64,000 nucleotides of DNA from Sinomonas sp. P10A9 (GTDB lineage Bacteria > Actinomycetota > Actinomycetes > Actinomycetales > Micrococcaceae): the NCBI RefSeq assembly GCF_041022165.1, contig NZ_CP163302.1, forward strand, positions 1,736,001 to 1,800,000, written 5' to 3'. Below the pieces are notes generated by a model, which made no database searches, was not told the origin of the DNA, and worked only from the letters and a program-made list of their open reading frames with translations. Positions within the stretch are counted from its first letter, which is position 1, and every line of letters begins with the position of its first letter. Positions 37,511 through 46,254 of this stretch are shown here, piece after piece. The translations under genes and the position numbers were made by a program.

Positions 37511-38386
37511 ATGAAGGTTTTCGTCACTGGCGCATCCGGCTGGGTCGGGTCGGCTGTGGTTCCCGAACTCTTCGCAGCAGGGCATGAGGTCACTGGCTTC
37601 GCGCGGTCGGATGCATCTGCAGCGGCTGTGGAAGCGATGGGTGCGCGGGTGCTTCGCGGGGACCTCGACGATCTCGAGGCTCTCCAGGAGGGAGCCCTGC
37701 ATTCCGATGGTGTGGTCCATCTCGCGTTCCGGCATGACTTCGCCGACTTCGACGCGGCGGTCGAGTCCGATGCGCGGGCCATTGGTGCGTTGGGGCGCGC
37801 CCTCGAAGGCAGCGGGAAGCCATTAGTCGTGACCAGTGGAACTCCTGCACTCGCCGGCCAGGTCGCGACCGAGCGGGATCGGAGCTCCGGTGGACTTGCC
37901 TCGGGCCGCGAGGCGAACAGCGACGCAGCCCTCGCCTTCGCCGCACGAGGTGTGCGCCCCGTCGTCGTGCGTCTTCCGCGGTCGGTCCACGGCCAAGGCG
38001 ACCACGGATTCGTTTCGCGGCTCATCGCGATCGCCGGCGAGCGCGGCGTCGCCGGCTTTGTCGGAGACGGCTCGGCGAGGTGGCCCGCCGTCCACGTCAG
38101 GGACGCGGCCCGGCTCTACCGGCTTGCGCTCGAGCAGGCGCCCGCTGGATCGGTGCTGCATGCAGTGGGCGATGAAGGCGTGTTCACTGGCGACATTGCG
38201 AGCACCATCGGGGCGAAGCTTGGCCTGCGCGTCGAGCCGGCAGCGCCCGAGACCTTCGGGTTCCTCGGAGCCCTGATGGGGCTCGACCAGCCCGCGTCAT
38301 CGGAGCAGACCAGAGCGCTGCTCCCGTGGAGCCCTGTCGAGGTGGGACTCCTCGCGGACCTTGAGGCTGGACACTACTTCGGCTGA
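37511..38386 (+). CDS. NAD(P)-dependent SDR, NAD-dependent epimerase-like
   Basis: It has 291 residues. The Rossmann loop is VFVTGASGWVGSAVVPEL at the N-terminus, followed by GFARSDASAAAVEAMGARVLRGDLDD and VVHLAFRHDF. The expected YxxxK is not evident; instead SSGGLASGREANSDAA lies at that place, as in atypical SDRs. Start ATG 37511 has AGGAGG 5 bp upstream. Divergent TetR and the palindrome suggest induction by a specific compound. Substrate unknown. Confidence 0.87.
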   Translation: MKVFVTGASGWVGSAVVPELFAAGHEVTGFARSDASAAAVEAMGARVLRGDLDDLEALQEGALHSDGVVHLAFRHDFADFDAAVESDARAIGALGRALEGSGKPLVVTSGTPALAGQVATERDRSSGGLASGREANSDAALAFAARGVRPVVVRLPRSVHGQGDHGFVSRLIAIAGERGVAGFVGDGSARWPAVHVRDAARLYRLALEQAPAGSVLHAVGDEGVFTGDIASTIGAKLGLRVEPAAPETFGFLGALMGLDQPASSEQTRALLPWSPVEVGLLADLEAGHYFG

Positions 38387-38449
38387 AGTCTTTGCGCCAG
38401 TGATCCGAGGACTGGTGCCTCGTGATGCAGAATCGACCCGGGCAGCGGC

Positions 38450-39448
38450 CTAAAGGCTGATCCGGACCTTCCGCCTGTGAAGCCACCACGCGAGGCAGGT
38501 GAGGGCGCCGAGGATCACCGCAAGTTCGAAGATGGCCAGCCATGCCGGTGCATCTGTGTACCAGAACGGGATCCCGGGCAGTACCACGAGGGCAAGCAGG
38601 ACAAGATGCGTGAGGTACAGAGCGAGTGCGTTCTCCCCCCACCAGGAGAGGGCGCCTGGGTGGCGGGGAGCTGTGCGGGAGCCGAGGTCGACGGCCAGAA
38701 GCGCCAGTGCGCTGACGGCCAGCGAGATGAGGACGTAGCTCAGCGACACGCGGATCTTGCTCACCGGCGCAATGACGAGGGACGCGGTCCCCACGGCCGC
38801 GAGCGCGGCGCAGCACAGCCCGTACGGCACGAGACCCTTACGCCATACGTCCGCAACCGCGGTCGAGAGGACCAAGAGGGCCCCCCACGAGATTGAACCG
38901 AAGAGGCCACCCTGCACCGATGCAAGCGCCGAGGGCAGCATGAACGCGTCGAGCAGGAGCTGGTAGGCCACGAGGAGCACGACGCCGACGGCGAACCTCG
39001 CCGCCGTGCCGAGCCGGATGAAGGCGAGACAGATCAGCCCGGCTACACCGAGGGCCTGGAGCACTCCCCATTCGGTGGGCTGCCCCGCGACCACAGCACC
39101 GGCCGTGAGGATCGCACCGATGCCGATCAGGCTGAGGTACCGCAGCACGAAATGGCGATACGCCGGCGTCGTGCTCGCCCGGCTCCGCCGGTCGAACGAG
39201 GGCCCGAAATTCACTCCTATCGCGAAGACGAAGCACGGCGCGACCAGATCGGCGACGGTCAGTCCGATATCCGGCGCGTGCTTGAGGAATGCGGGCACGA
39301 AGTGCACCTCGCTCGCGAAGTTGCCGGCAACCATGAGGACCACCAGGCCGCCGCGGAGCCGGTCGATCCGGACGTCCCGGGGCGGCGTCGTGCCTTCTGG
39401 GGACTCCGCGGGGCCCCCGGACGTGGTTCCCCGCGACATCGACCGCAT
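38450..39448 (-). CDS. Heparan-alpha-glucosaminide N-acetyltransferase-like (DUF1624/YeiB-type) membrane protein
   Basis: It has 332 residues with about ten membrane segments. The N-terminal RIDRLRGGLVVLMVAGNF is the acyltransferase-3/HGSNAT-like start, where RGL/RG precedes TM1. Other traits are PCFVFAIGVNFG and the WWGENALALYLTHLVLL motif. It may move acyl groups to an extracytoplasmic acceptor; specificity unknown. Start ATG 39448 lies 7 nt after TAACCT (leaderless); a GTG at 39475 would extend it by 9 residues. Confidence 0.75.
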   Translation of the reverse strand: MRSMSRGTTSGGPAESPEGTTPPRDVRIDRLRGGLVVLMVAGNFASEVHFVPAFLKHAPDIGLTVADLVAPCFVFAIGVNFGPSFDRRSRASTTPAYRHFVLRYLSLIGIGAILTAGAVVAGQPTEWGVLQALGVAGLICLAFIRLGTAARFAVGVVLLVAYQLLLDAFMLPSALASVQGGLFGSISWGALLVLSTAVADVWRKGLVPYGLCCAALAAVGTASLVIAPVSKIRVSLSYVLISLAVSALALLAVDLGSRTAPRHPGALSWWGENALALYLTHLVLLALVVLPGIPFWYTDAPAWLAIFELAVILGALTCLAWWLHRRKVRISL

Positions 39449-39534
39449 GAAGCCGAGGTTACTCGGCGGCGACACGCCGGGGGAGTGACGACGCGCCCCG
39501 GAATAACATGCAGATGCATGCAGTTGACGCGGAG

Positions 39535-40584
39535 GTGAAAGCCTTTGGATTCCTCTCTTTCGGACACTACGCCCCGATGCGCGGCTCGCAGACCGGCACG
39601 GCGGCGGAGATGATCCGCCAGGCGATCGACCTCGGAGTGGGCGCCGACGAGCTCGGCGTCAACGGCGCCTACTTCCGCGTGCACCACTTCGCACCGCAGC
39701 AGGCTTCCCCCGTGCCGTTGCTCTCGGCCATCGCTGCCAAGACGCAACGCATCGAGGTCGGTACGGGCGTGATCGACATGCGCTATGAGAATCCCCTGTA
39801 TCTTGCCGAGGAACTGGCCGCGCTCGACATCATCAGCGCCGGACGCATCGCGATCGGCGTGAGCCGCGGCTCGCCGGAGCCCGCCCTCCGCGGCTACGAA
39901 TCCTTCGGCTACACCGGCTCGACCGACCCGCGTGGAGGGGATCTCGCCCGCGAGAAGTTCGCGCTGTTCCTCAAGGCGATCGACGGCGAAGGAATCGCCC
40001 CCGCGGACCCGCGCCAGGCCCCGGCCGGGACGCTGCTGCCGATCGAGCCCTCCTCGCCCGGCCTGCGTGACCGGATCTGGTGGGGGAGCGGTACCCGCGC
40101 CACGGCCGAGTGGACCGCGCAGCTCGGCCTGAACCTCATGAGCTCGACGCTCCTCACGGAAGCAACCGGCGTCCCCTTCCACGAGCTCCAGAGCGAGCAG
40201 ATCGAGGCGTACCGCACCGCGTACAAGGCCGCGGGCCACACCCGCCCACCGCGGGTCTCGGTGAGCCGCAGCATCTTCCCGATCATGAACTCGAAGGACG
40301 CGATGTACTTCGGTGTGCGGGACGGCGGGGACCAGATCGGCATCATCGACGGGTTGCAGTCCACGTTCGGCAAGACCTACGCCGCCGAACCGGACGAGCT
40401 CGTCGAGCAGCTCAAGGGCGACTCAGCCGTCATGGCCGCGGACACCGTGATGCTCACTATCCCGAACCAGCTCGGCGCCGAGTACAACCTCCACATCCTG
40501 GAGGCCTTCGCGAAGCACGTCGCCCCCGAGCTGGGCTGGAAGCCGAACACCGACGGCCCCGTCCAAGGCGACCCGATCGACTGA
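39535..40584 (+). CDS. LLM-class flavin-dependent monooxygenase
   Basis: It has 349 residues of the bacterial luciferase-like superfamily: FGFLSFGHYAP, GVGADELGVNGAYFRVHHFAPQ, EVGTGVIDMRYENPLYLAEELAALD and GVSRGSPE are typical. It uses reduced FMN supplied by a partner. The start is uncertain: GTG 39535 (VKAFGFLSFGHY) matches the family N-terminus; ATG 39508/39514 upstream would add up to 9 residues but overlap a TAACAT that may be the -10. Confidence 0.87.
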   Translation: MKAFGFLSFGHYAPMRGSQTGTAAEMIRQAIDLGVGADELGVNGAYFRVHHFAPQQASPVPLLSAIAAKTQRIEVGTGVIDMRYENPLYLAEELAALDIISAGRIAIGVSRGSPEPALRGYESFGYTGSTDPRGGDLAREKFALFLKAIDGEGIAPADPRQAPAGTLLPIEPSSPGLRDRIWWGSGTRATAEWTAQLGLNLMSSTLLTEATGVPFHELQSEQIEAYRTAYKAAGHTRPPRVSVSRSIFPIMNSKDAMYFGVRDGGDQIGIIDGLQSTFGKTYAAEPDELVEQLKGDSAVMAADTVMLTIPNQLGAEYNLHILEAFAKHVAPELGWKPNTDGPVQGDPID

Positions 40585-40669
40585 CAGGTGGCGCACGACG
40601 GCGCGGCCCCGGCTCGCGCCGTCGGCCTCCGTCCTCGCCACTCGCCTCGGCACCTACTAGCGTGGCCGC

Positions 40670-41047
40670 ATGGCCGCCGACCTGCCCGAGAGGCTCGTCT
40701 ACGCGGGCTTCTCCCTCGGCGCCGTGCCTGCCCAGAAGCTCGCTCAGACACGTCCGGGGGCGGCCGGCGCACGGCGGTACTACTCGTGCGTGCCCCTCGA
40801 GGCGTTCGGCGGCGTCTGGCCCGAGGGCGTTCCCGTCCAGATCCATGCGATGGATACGGACCCGTGCTTCGTGGGCGAGGGCGACGTCGACGCTGCCCGC
40901 GAGGTCGCCGCGCACGCCGAGGACGCCGAGCTCTTCCTCTACCCAGGTGATCAGCACTACTTCGCGGACAGCACGCTTCCGAGCTATCGTCCCGAAGCCG
41001 CTGCCCTGCTCAGGGCGCGGACCCTGGAATTTCTCGCGACGGTCTGA
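40670..41047 (+). CDS. Dienelactone hydrolase family protein, N-terminally truncated
   Basis: It has 125 residues, against about 190-240 for the family. The nucleophile elbow GFSLG (Ser15) is at residues 13-17, instead of about 85-120; the first strands and helices of the alpha/beta-hydrolase core are missing. The acid region (MDTDPCFVGEGD) and the catalytic His in YPGDQHYFAD are intact. An in-frame TAG lies 10 bp before the ATG. Yet TAGCGT 6 nt upstream gives a leaderless start, so it may still be expressed. The 3' end overlaps the convergent membrane gene by 38 bp. Confidence 0.75.
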   Translation: MAADLPERLVYAGFSLGAVPAQKLAQTRPGAAGARRYYSCVPLEAFGGVWPEGVPVQIHAMDTDPCFVGEGDVDAAREVAAHAEDAELFLYPGDQHYFADSTLPSYRPEAAALLRARTLEFLATV

Positions 41048-42104
41048 CCGCGCTCCCGACCGTGACGAGCGCCGTGAGGGCGAGCATCTCGAGTCCGGTC
41101 CAGACGAGCATGCCGCCCCAAAGCTCTGGAGAGAACGTGAGTGCGCCGTCCCTGAGGGCGACAGCCCCGAAATAGGGTCCCCAGAAGACTACCGGCGCGA
41201 TGGCCAGCGCCGTCAGGAGCCGGCCGGGCCGCTCTGGGCGGGGCCGCGCCGTGGCCCACACGACGCCCACGAGCAGCCCGCCGACGGCTGCGGCGCCTAC
41301 GAGCCACCCGTCGCGGAACGCCACCATCGCCTGGAGCGCCACCGACGGCACAGCAGCAAGGACCGCGGCGAGCCAAGCGCGGACACGCCACCGAACGGAC
41401 AGGAGTAGGAGCGGAATGAAGAGCGTCGCGGTGGAGACGAGGAACGATCCGAACGCCACGATGATGCTCGACGACGGCGCGGAGGACGCCACGTGCTGTC
41501 CTCCGCTAGTCCCGCCGTACGTCTGCACGAGTCCATGCCGCGCATACACGGCGAACTCCTGCAGGATGAACGCCCCGACCATTCCACAGAGCATCGCACT
41601 CACGACGGCGGGCACCAGCCTCGCTCGCGAGCGTGCCTCCGGGCTGTGGGCAGCGGCAGCGAACGGTGCGCCGAGGATCAGGAAGCCGCCGGCCGCAAGC
41701 CCGAGGTGCGATGGGCTGAACAGCGCCTTGATGTCCTGTTCGATCCCGAAGACCGTGTGCCACGTGAAGTCGGCCGCCCCGGAGACAAGGAAGAGCACGA
41801 CGCCCGCTGCAGCGGCGCCGTATCCGGCGGGGACGGCGCCGCGCCAGGGTACGCCGGGGACGCGGCGCCGCCACACGAGCAGGCCGATCCACACGGCGCA
41901 CGCGGCGAAGCCGGAGTATAGGACGGCGTGCCATGGTGTGAAGAACGTCTCGAGGTCATGCAGGTTGTTGTGGGCCCAGCCGTCGATGTACGTCCCGGTG
42001 AGGAGCCAGACGCCTGCGGCCAGCGTGATGACGTCCTCGGCCGCGCTCGTCGGCCGGTGCGCGGCAGGCCGCCCGGCCACGATCGGAACTGGAATGATGC
42101 CCAT
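41010..42104 (-). CDS. Conserved multi-pass membrane protein of unknown function
   Basis: It has 364 residues and roughly ten predicted membrane segments. N-terminal features are TLAAGVWLLTGTYIDGWAHNN and FFTPWHAVLYSGF; later HTVFGIEQDIKALFSPSHLGL and the C-terminal VWTGLEMLALTALVTVG. Several His/Asp residues within membrane segments (GWAHNNLHD, TPWH, HLG) recall metal-dependent or heme-linked membrane proteins, but I do not recognise the family. Start ATG 42104 is 6 nt after TACCGT (leaderless). Confidence 0.75.
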   Translation of the reverse strand: MGIIPVPIVAGRPAAHRPTSAAEDVITLAAGVWLLTGTYIDGWAHNNLHDLETFFTPWHAVLYSGFAACAVWIGLLVWRRRVPGVPWRGAVPAGYGAAAAGVVLFLVSGAADFTWHTVFGIEQDIKALFSPSHLGLAAGGFLILGAPFAAAAHSPEARSRARLVPAVVSAMLCGMVGAFILQEFAVYARHGLVQTYGGTSGGQHVASSAPSSSIIVAFGSFLVSTATLFIPLLLLSVRWRVRAWLAAVLAAVPSVALQAMVAFRDGWLVGAAAVGGLLVGVVWATARPRPERPGRLLTALAIAPVVFWGPYFGAVALRDGALTFSPELWGGMLVWTGLEMLALTALVTVGSAVRPSREIPGSAP

Positions 42105-42222
42105 GCGTCTACGGTAGGTCCCAGCACCGTCGAGAGGAACGGGGCCAGCGTGGGTGGTTCCCGGCCTCGTCTCAGAGGTCCTCGAGGTGACGAAGACTCG
42201 CGGCCGGCCGCCGGAGGGACGG

Positions 42223-42660
42223 TCAAGGAGGGAGGGTGTCGAATGTCGGCGAGCACGGCGGCCGCGGGTCGCCCTCGCACGCTGCCCGGGCGATTTCAGG
42301 CAGCACACCGATGAAAGGCCACCACCGTCCGATCCCGAAGGCATACGAGGGGACCCCGATTTCGGCCGCCACGATCGCTGAGGCCGAGAGCGCCGCAGGG
42401 TCGTCGCGGACTGCCGGGTACTGGGCCATCACCTCGTGGGTGAGCGTCTTGAGCGAAGAGAGTTCCTCAGGAAACGCGACCGCGTCGGCACCGGAAGGCG
42501 ACCGAGAAACGGAGGCCCCACGGCGACATGGACGTCGGCGCCCGCCCGTGCGAGCGCCTCGGCAAGCGGCAGGAGCGTGTACAGGTGGCCGTATGCGGCC
42601 GCTGCGGCAAGGGCGATCCTCGGCCGGTCGGCCGACCTGCTGCCAGGGACCCGTCCCTGC
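42223..42660 (-). pseudogene. Glycosyltransferase family 1 (MGT/UGT-type) remnant, frameshifted and truncated
   Basis: On the minus strand one frame reads RPRIALAAAAAYGHLYTLLP then AEALARAGADVHVAVGPPFL, the N-terminus of a GT1 glycosyltransferase (the GH-x-x-P-x-LALA and VxxATGPPF pattern). Near 42495 the reading jumps to another frame, GADAVAFPEELSSLKTLTHE, then EIGVPSYAFGIGRWWPF and a stop at 42223. There is no start codon near the N-terminus, and the donor-binding C-terminal half is absent. This fills most of the otherwise gene-free stretch 42105-42762. Confidence 0.6.
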
Positions 42661-42762
42661 CTGCTAACACGTCCATCATGACAGAGGTCACAGCGCTATT
42701 GACGGCAGAGGAATACAGTGATTTGCGGCACGTGCAGAGCAGCCCGTGCGGAGAGGGATCAG

Positions 42763-44280
42763 GTGCACGAGCGAATCCGCCACGAGGGCATGCTGCAGAA
42801 GAGGATGAGCGCCGGCGAGGCCGCCGCTCTCATCCGGCCGGGGATGACGGTGGCCATGAGCGGCTTTACGGGGGCCGGGTATCCGAAGGCGGTGCCAGAG
42901 GCCCTCGCCGCGCAGATGGAGGCCGCCCACGCAGCGGGGGAGGACTTCAAGATCAAGGTCCTCACCGGGGCCTCGACCGCACCGGAACTCGACGGCGTCC
43001 TCGCCCGGGCCGACGGCATGGAGCTTCGCCTGCCCTACATGTCAGACCCGGCGCTGCGGAAGCGGATCAACGACGGCGAGCTCGACTACATGGACATCCA
43101 CCTGAGCCATGTCGCCCAGCACACCTGGTTCGGCTTCTACGGGGACGTGGACGTTGCCGTCGTCGAGGTCGTGGGGATCCTCGAGGACGGCCGTCTCATT
43201 CCGTCTTCGTCCGTCGGCAACAACAAGACGTGGCTCGACATGGCGGGGAAGGTCATCCTCGAGGTGAACTCGCGCCAGCCCGCGGCCATGGAGGGCATGC
43301 ACGATGTCTACTACGGCACTGCCCTCCCCCCGAACCGCAAGCCGGTGCCCATCCTGACTCCGAGCGACAGGATCGGCGAGCCCTACCTGCGTGTCGACCC
43401 CGAAAAGGTGGTCGCCGTAATCGAGACGGATGCGCCCGACCGGCTCTCCGGATTCAGCGCCCCCGACGAGGCCTCGAAGGCCATCGCGGGCCATCTGCTC
43501 GAGTTCCTCGACCACGAGATCCGCCGCGGCCGGCTCACCGACCGGCTCCTGCCGCTCCAGTCCGGCGTCGGGAACATCGCCAATGCAGTCCTCGCGGGGC
43601 TCGCCGAGGGCGGGTACAAGGGCCTCACCGCCTACACAGAGGTCATCCAGGACGGAATGCTGCACCTGATCAAGGACGGCACGATCGGGTTTGCCTCCGC
43701 GACGTCGTTCTCGCTCAGTGAGGCGGGGGTCGAGGAGTTCACCGAGAACGTCGACTACTACCGCGAGCGCATCCTCCTGCGCACCCAGGAGATCTCGAAC
43801 CACCCCGAGGTGGTCCGCCGGCTCGGATGCATCGCGCTGAACGGGATGATCGAGGCCGACATCTACGGCAACGTCAATTCGACCCACGTGGCCGGGACGA
43901 GCGTCATGAACGGGATCGGCGGCTCCGGCGACTTCGCCCGCAATGGGTTCCTCAGCGTCTTCATGTCCCCGTCCGTGGCCAAGGGCGGCAGAATCTCGGC
44001 CATCGTTCCGATGGCGAGCCATGTGGACCACACGGAGCACGACACGATGGTGCTCGTCACCGAGCAGGGCATCGCGGACCTGCGCGGCCTCGCGCCGAAG
44101 CAGCGGGCCCGGACCATCATCGCGAACTGCGCCCACCCGTCGTACCGGCCGGCTCTGACGGACTACTTCGACCGGGCACTGCGCGACAGCTACGGCAAGC
44201 ACACCCCGCACCTGCTGGGGGAGGCACTCTCGTGGCATGAGCGCTTCGTGCAGACCGGGGACATGCGACCGGCGTCGTGA
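42763..44280 (+). CDS. Succinyl-CoA:acetate CoA-transferase / acetyl-CoA hydrolase family
   Basis: It has 505 residues. Family marks are GFTGAGYPKAVPEAL, SSSVGNNKTWLD, the catalytic Glu in AYTEVIQDGML, and IGGSGDFARNGFLSVFM. This is the AarC/Cat1 type that moves CoA between succinyl-CoA and acetate. Start GTG 42763 has GAGAGG 6 bp upstream; an upstream GTG at 42718 has none. Its stop abuts the stop of the convergent glycosylase gene with no gap. Confidence 0.9.
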   Translation: MHERIRHEGMLQKRMSAGEAAALIRPGMTVAMSGFTGAGYPKAVPEALAAQMEAAHAAGEDFKIKVLTGASTAPELDGVLARADGMELRLPYMSDPALRKRINDGELDYMDIHLSHVAQHTWFGFYGDVDVAVVEVVGILEDGRLIPSSSVGNNKTWLDMAGKVILEVNSRQPAAMEGMHDVYYGTALPPNRKPVPILTPSDRIGEPYLRVDPEKVVAVIETDAPDRLSGFSAPDEASKAIAGHLLEFLDHEIRRGRLTDRLLPLQSGVGNIANAVLAGLAEGGYKGLTAYTEVIQDGMLHLIKDGTIGFASATSFSLSEAGVEEFTENVDYYRERILLRTQEISNHPEVVRRLGCIALNGMIEADIYGNVNSTHVAGTSVMNGIGGSGDFARNGFLSVFMSPSVAKGGRISAIVPMASHVDHTEHDTMVLVTEQGIADLRGLAPKQRARTIIANCAHPSYRPALTDYFDRALRDSYGKHTPHLLGEALSWHERFVQTGDMRPAS

Positions 44281-45201
44281 CTACTTGAGGAACTTGGACG
44301 TGCGGCGGTCCGCGAGGGGCTTGCCGCCTGTCTGGCATGTCGGGCAGTACTGCAGTGCGCTGTCCGCGAACGAGACTTCGAGGATCGTGTCCCCGCACAC
44401 CGGGCAGGGCTCGCCGGCTCGCCGGTGCACACGCATCGTGGCCCGCTTCTCGTCCTTGAGCTCGTCCGCGGGCAGGCCCATCGCGTGGGCCACGGCGTCC
44501 GCGAGCACGGTTCGCATCGCCTCGTAGAGCCTCTCAGCTGTGGTGCTGTCAAGCGTCGACGCGATCGCGAAGGGCGAGATCTTCGCGGCGTGGAGGATTT
44601 CGTCGCTGTAGGCGTTGCCGATCCCGGCGATGAGCTTCTGGTCCCTGAGGAGCCCCTTGATCTGCTTCTTGTGTGCCAGCACCTTCCGGAACGCCTCGAG
44701 CGTGAACGAGTCCTCAAGAGGCTCGGGGCCGAGGTCGGCGATGCCCGGAACGTCCTCGAGCCGCCTCACAATGTGCACCGCGAGCCGCTTCCACGTGCCG
44801 GCCTCCGTGAGCTCGATGCCGCTCTCCTCGCCGTTGCGCACCAACCCGAACCGGGCCGCGATGTAGCCCCGCCCGCGCGGCACCTTCGGCTCGGGCAGAT
44901 GGTCGAGCACGCGCACCCACCCGCCCAGTGAGAGATGCACGACGACGGCGAGCGGGCCGCCGTCGTCGGCCTCGCCTCGCGCCGTGCCTTCCTCCGTGCC
45001 TTCCGGCGTGCCAGTCAGGAGGACGATGTACTTGCCGCGGCGGCCCACGCCCTCGACCTGCCGTCCGACCAGTGCGGTGTAGGGCGGGTCGGCCGTCTTG
45101 AGCGCGTTGATCGCACCGATCTGGACGGACATGATGCGGGCCCCCGCCAGCCGCGCATCGAGATATGCGGCCAAGGCTGTCACCTCGGGGAGTTCCGGCA
45201 T
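44281..45201 (-). CDS. Formamidopyrimidine-DNA glycosylase / endonuclease VIII family (Fpg/Nei)
   Basis: Base-excision repair of oxidised bases. It has 306 residues. The catalytic N-terminus is MPELPEV (Pro2, Glu3), the H2TH domain has LLRDQKLIAGIGNAYSDEIL, and the zinc finger is CPVC..CPTC followed by QTGGK. Start ATG 45201 is fixed because the N-terminal Pro is catalytic. A charged insertion (GTEEGTARGEADDGG) lies between N-terminal strands. Fpg versus Nei cannot be settled by eye. Confidence 0.93.
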   Translation of the reverse strand: MPELPEVTALAAYLDARLAGARIMSVQIGAINALKTADPPYTALVGRQVEGVGRRGKYIVLLTGTPEGTEEGTARGEADDGGPLAVVVHLSLGGWVRVLDHLPEPKVPRGRGYIAARFGLVRNGEESGIELTEAGTWKRLAVHIVRRLEDVPGIADLGPEPLEDSFTLEAFRKVLAHKKQIKGLLRDQKLIAGIGNAYSDEILHAAKISPFAIASTLDSTTAERLYEAMRTVLADAVAHAMGLPADELKDEKRATMRVHRRAGEPCPVCGDTILEVSFADSALQYCPTCQTGGKPLADRRTSKFLK

Positions 45202-45335
45202 TGGACCCCTCCTGACTGGATCGACGTCTCCCGGCACCATGGTGTCAGGAAATGACCCGCTGCGCGGGCAAATCCCCGGGGAGCCTATGCCTATACTTTC
45301 AGCGACACCGCACCTTCAGAAAGGCGAGCCCCCCC

Positions 45336-45722
45336 ATGAGCAACGTTCCTTCGGAGCTGTCCTACACCGCCGAGCATGAGTGGATCTCGATGGAGCCTGG
45401 CGATGGAGTGGTGCGCATCGGCATCACCGATTTCGCCCAGGACGCCCTCGGCGACGTGGTCTACGTCCAGATGCCCGAGGTCGGCGCCGAGGTGACCTCG
45501 AACGCCGTCGTGGGGGAGGTCGAGTCCACCAAGAGCGTGAGCGACATCTACGCTCCGGTGTCCGGCAAGGTGGTGGCCCGCAATGAGTCCCTCGACACGG
45601 ATCCGGCGCTCGTCAATTCCGATCCGTACGGCGAAGGGTGGCTCATCGAGGTGCAGCTCTCCGACGGATCTGAGACGGACAGCCTGCTCAGTGCCGCCCA
45701 GTACGAGCAGCAGGTAGGGTAG
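45336..45722 (+). CDS. gcvH: Glycine cleavage system H protein
   Basis: A lipoyl carrier protein. It has 128 residues with lipoylation Lys66 in VGEVESTKSVSDIYAPVSG, plus the usual YTAEHEWI and DALGDVVYVQMPEVG. No gcvT or gcvP lies nearby; in actinobacteria gcvH often stands before garA, as here (33 bp gap). ATG 45336 has AAAGGCGAG upstream; TATACT at 45292-45297 is a possible -10. It may also serve lipoate relay functions (inference). Confidence 0.96.
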   Translation: MSNVPSELSYTAEHEWISMEPGDGVVRIGITDFAQDALGDVVYVQMPEVGAEVTSNAVVGEVESTKSVSDIYAPVSGKVVARNESLDTDPALVNSDPYGEGWLIEVQLSDGSETDSLLSAAQYEQQVG

Positions 45723-45755
45723 AAGCCTGAGTCCGGGACTTATCGGGAGGAACTG

Positions 45756-46241
45756 ATGGTGAGCGACGAGCGCCAGGACAGCAGCGCCGGGGAGGTCACC
45801 CAGCGCCAGGAATCGGCGTCGGAGACCACATCGATCCAGATGCCGCCGATGCCGGCTGGGTCGACGATGGCGCCTGCACTGAGCTCTGACGAGGCCGGGG
45901 CCGTGGCGGCGCTGCCCAGCGGGTCCGCGCTTCTCGTTGCCCATTCCGGACCCAACGCGGGTGCGCGGTTCCTCCTCGACTCCGAGGTGACAACCGCGGG
46001 CCGGCATCCGGACGCGGACATCTTCCTCGACGACGTGACGGTATCGCGGCGCCATGCCGAGTTCCGCCGGTCGGGCCGCGGCTACGAGGTAGTGGACAAG
46101 GGCAGCCTCAACGGGACCTACGTCAACCACGACCGTGTAGACCAGGCAGCCCTCCGCAACGGCTCGGAAGTGCAGATCGGCAAGTTCAGGCTCACGTTCT
46201 ACATGAGCCCTGCACAGAGCCCGGTGCGGCCCGCCGCCTGA
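45756..46241 (+). CDS. garA: FHA-domain regulator GarA/OdhI
   Basis: Binds and inhibits 2-oxoglutarate dehydrogenase and related enzymes, controlled by Ser/Thr kinases. It has 161 residues. The N-terminal phosphorylation motif is ETTSIQ (Thr24, Thr25), the sites phosphorylated by PknB/PknG-type kinases in mycobacterial GarA and corynebacterial OdhI. The FHA domain (about 75-150) has GRHPDADIFLDDVTVSRRH and GSLNGTYVN. The N-terminal tail is about 20 residues longer than in GarA. It is followed 13 bp later by ftsR. Confidence 0.95.
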   Translation: MVSDERQDSSAGEVTQRQESASETTSIQMPPMPAGSTMAPALSSDEAGAVAALPSGSALLVAHSGPNAGARFLLDSEVTTAGRHPDADIFLDDVTVSRRHAEFRRSGRGYEVVDKGSLNGTYVNHDRVDQAALRNGSEVQIGKFRLTFYMSPAQSPVRPAA

Positions 46242-46254
46242 AGGGGGCGGATGC

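Noticed and set aside
45202..45335. Glycine riboswitch upstream of gcvH
   Set aside because: The gap is only 134 bp, the -10 candidate leaves under 40 nt of leader, and no riboswitch core was seen.
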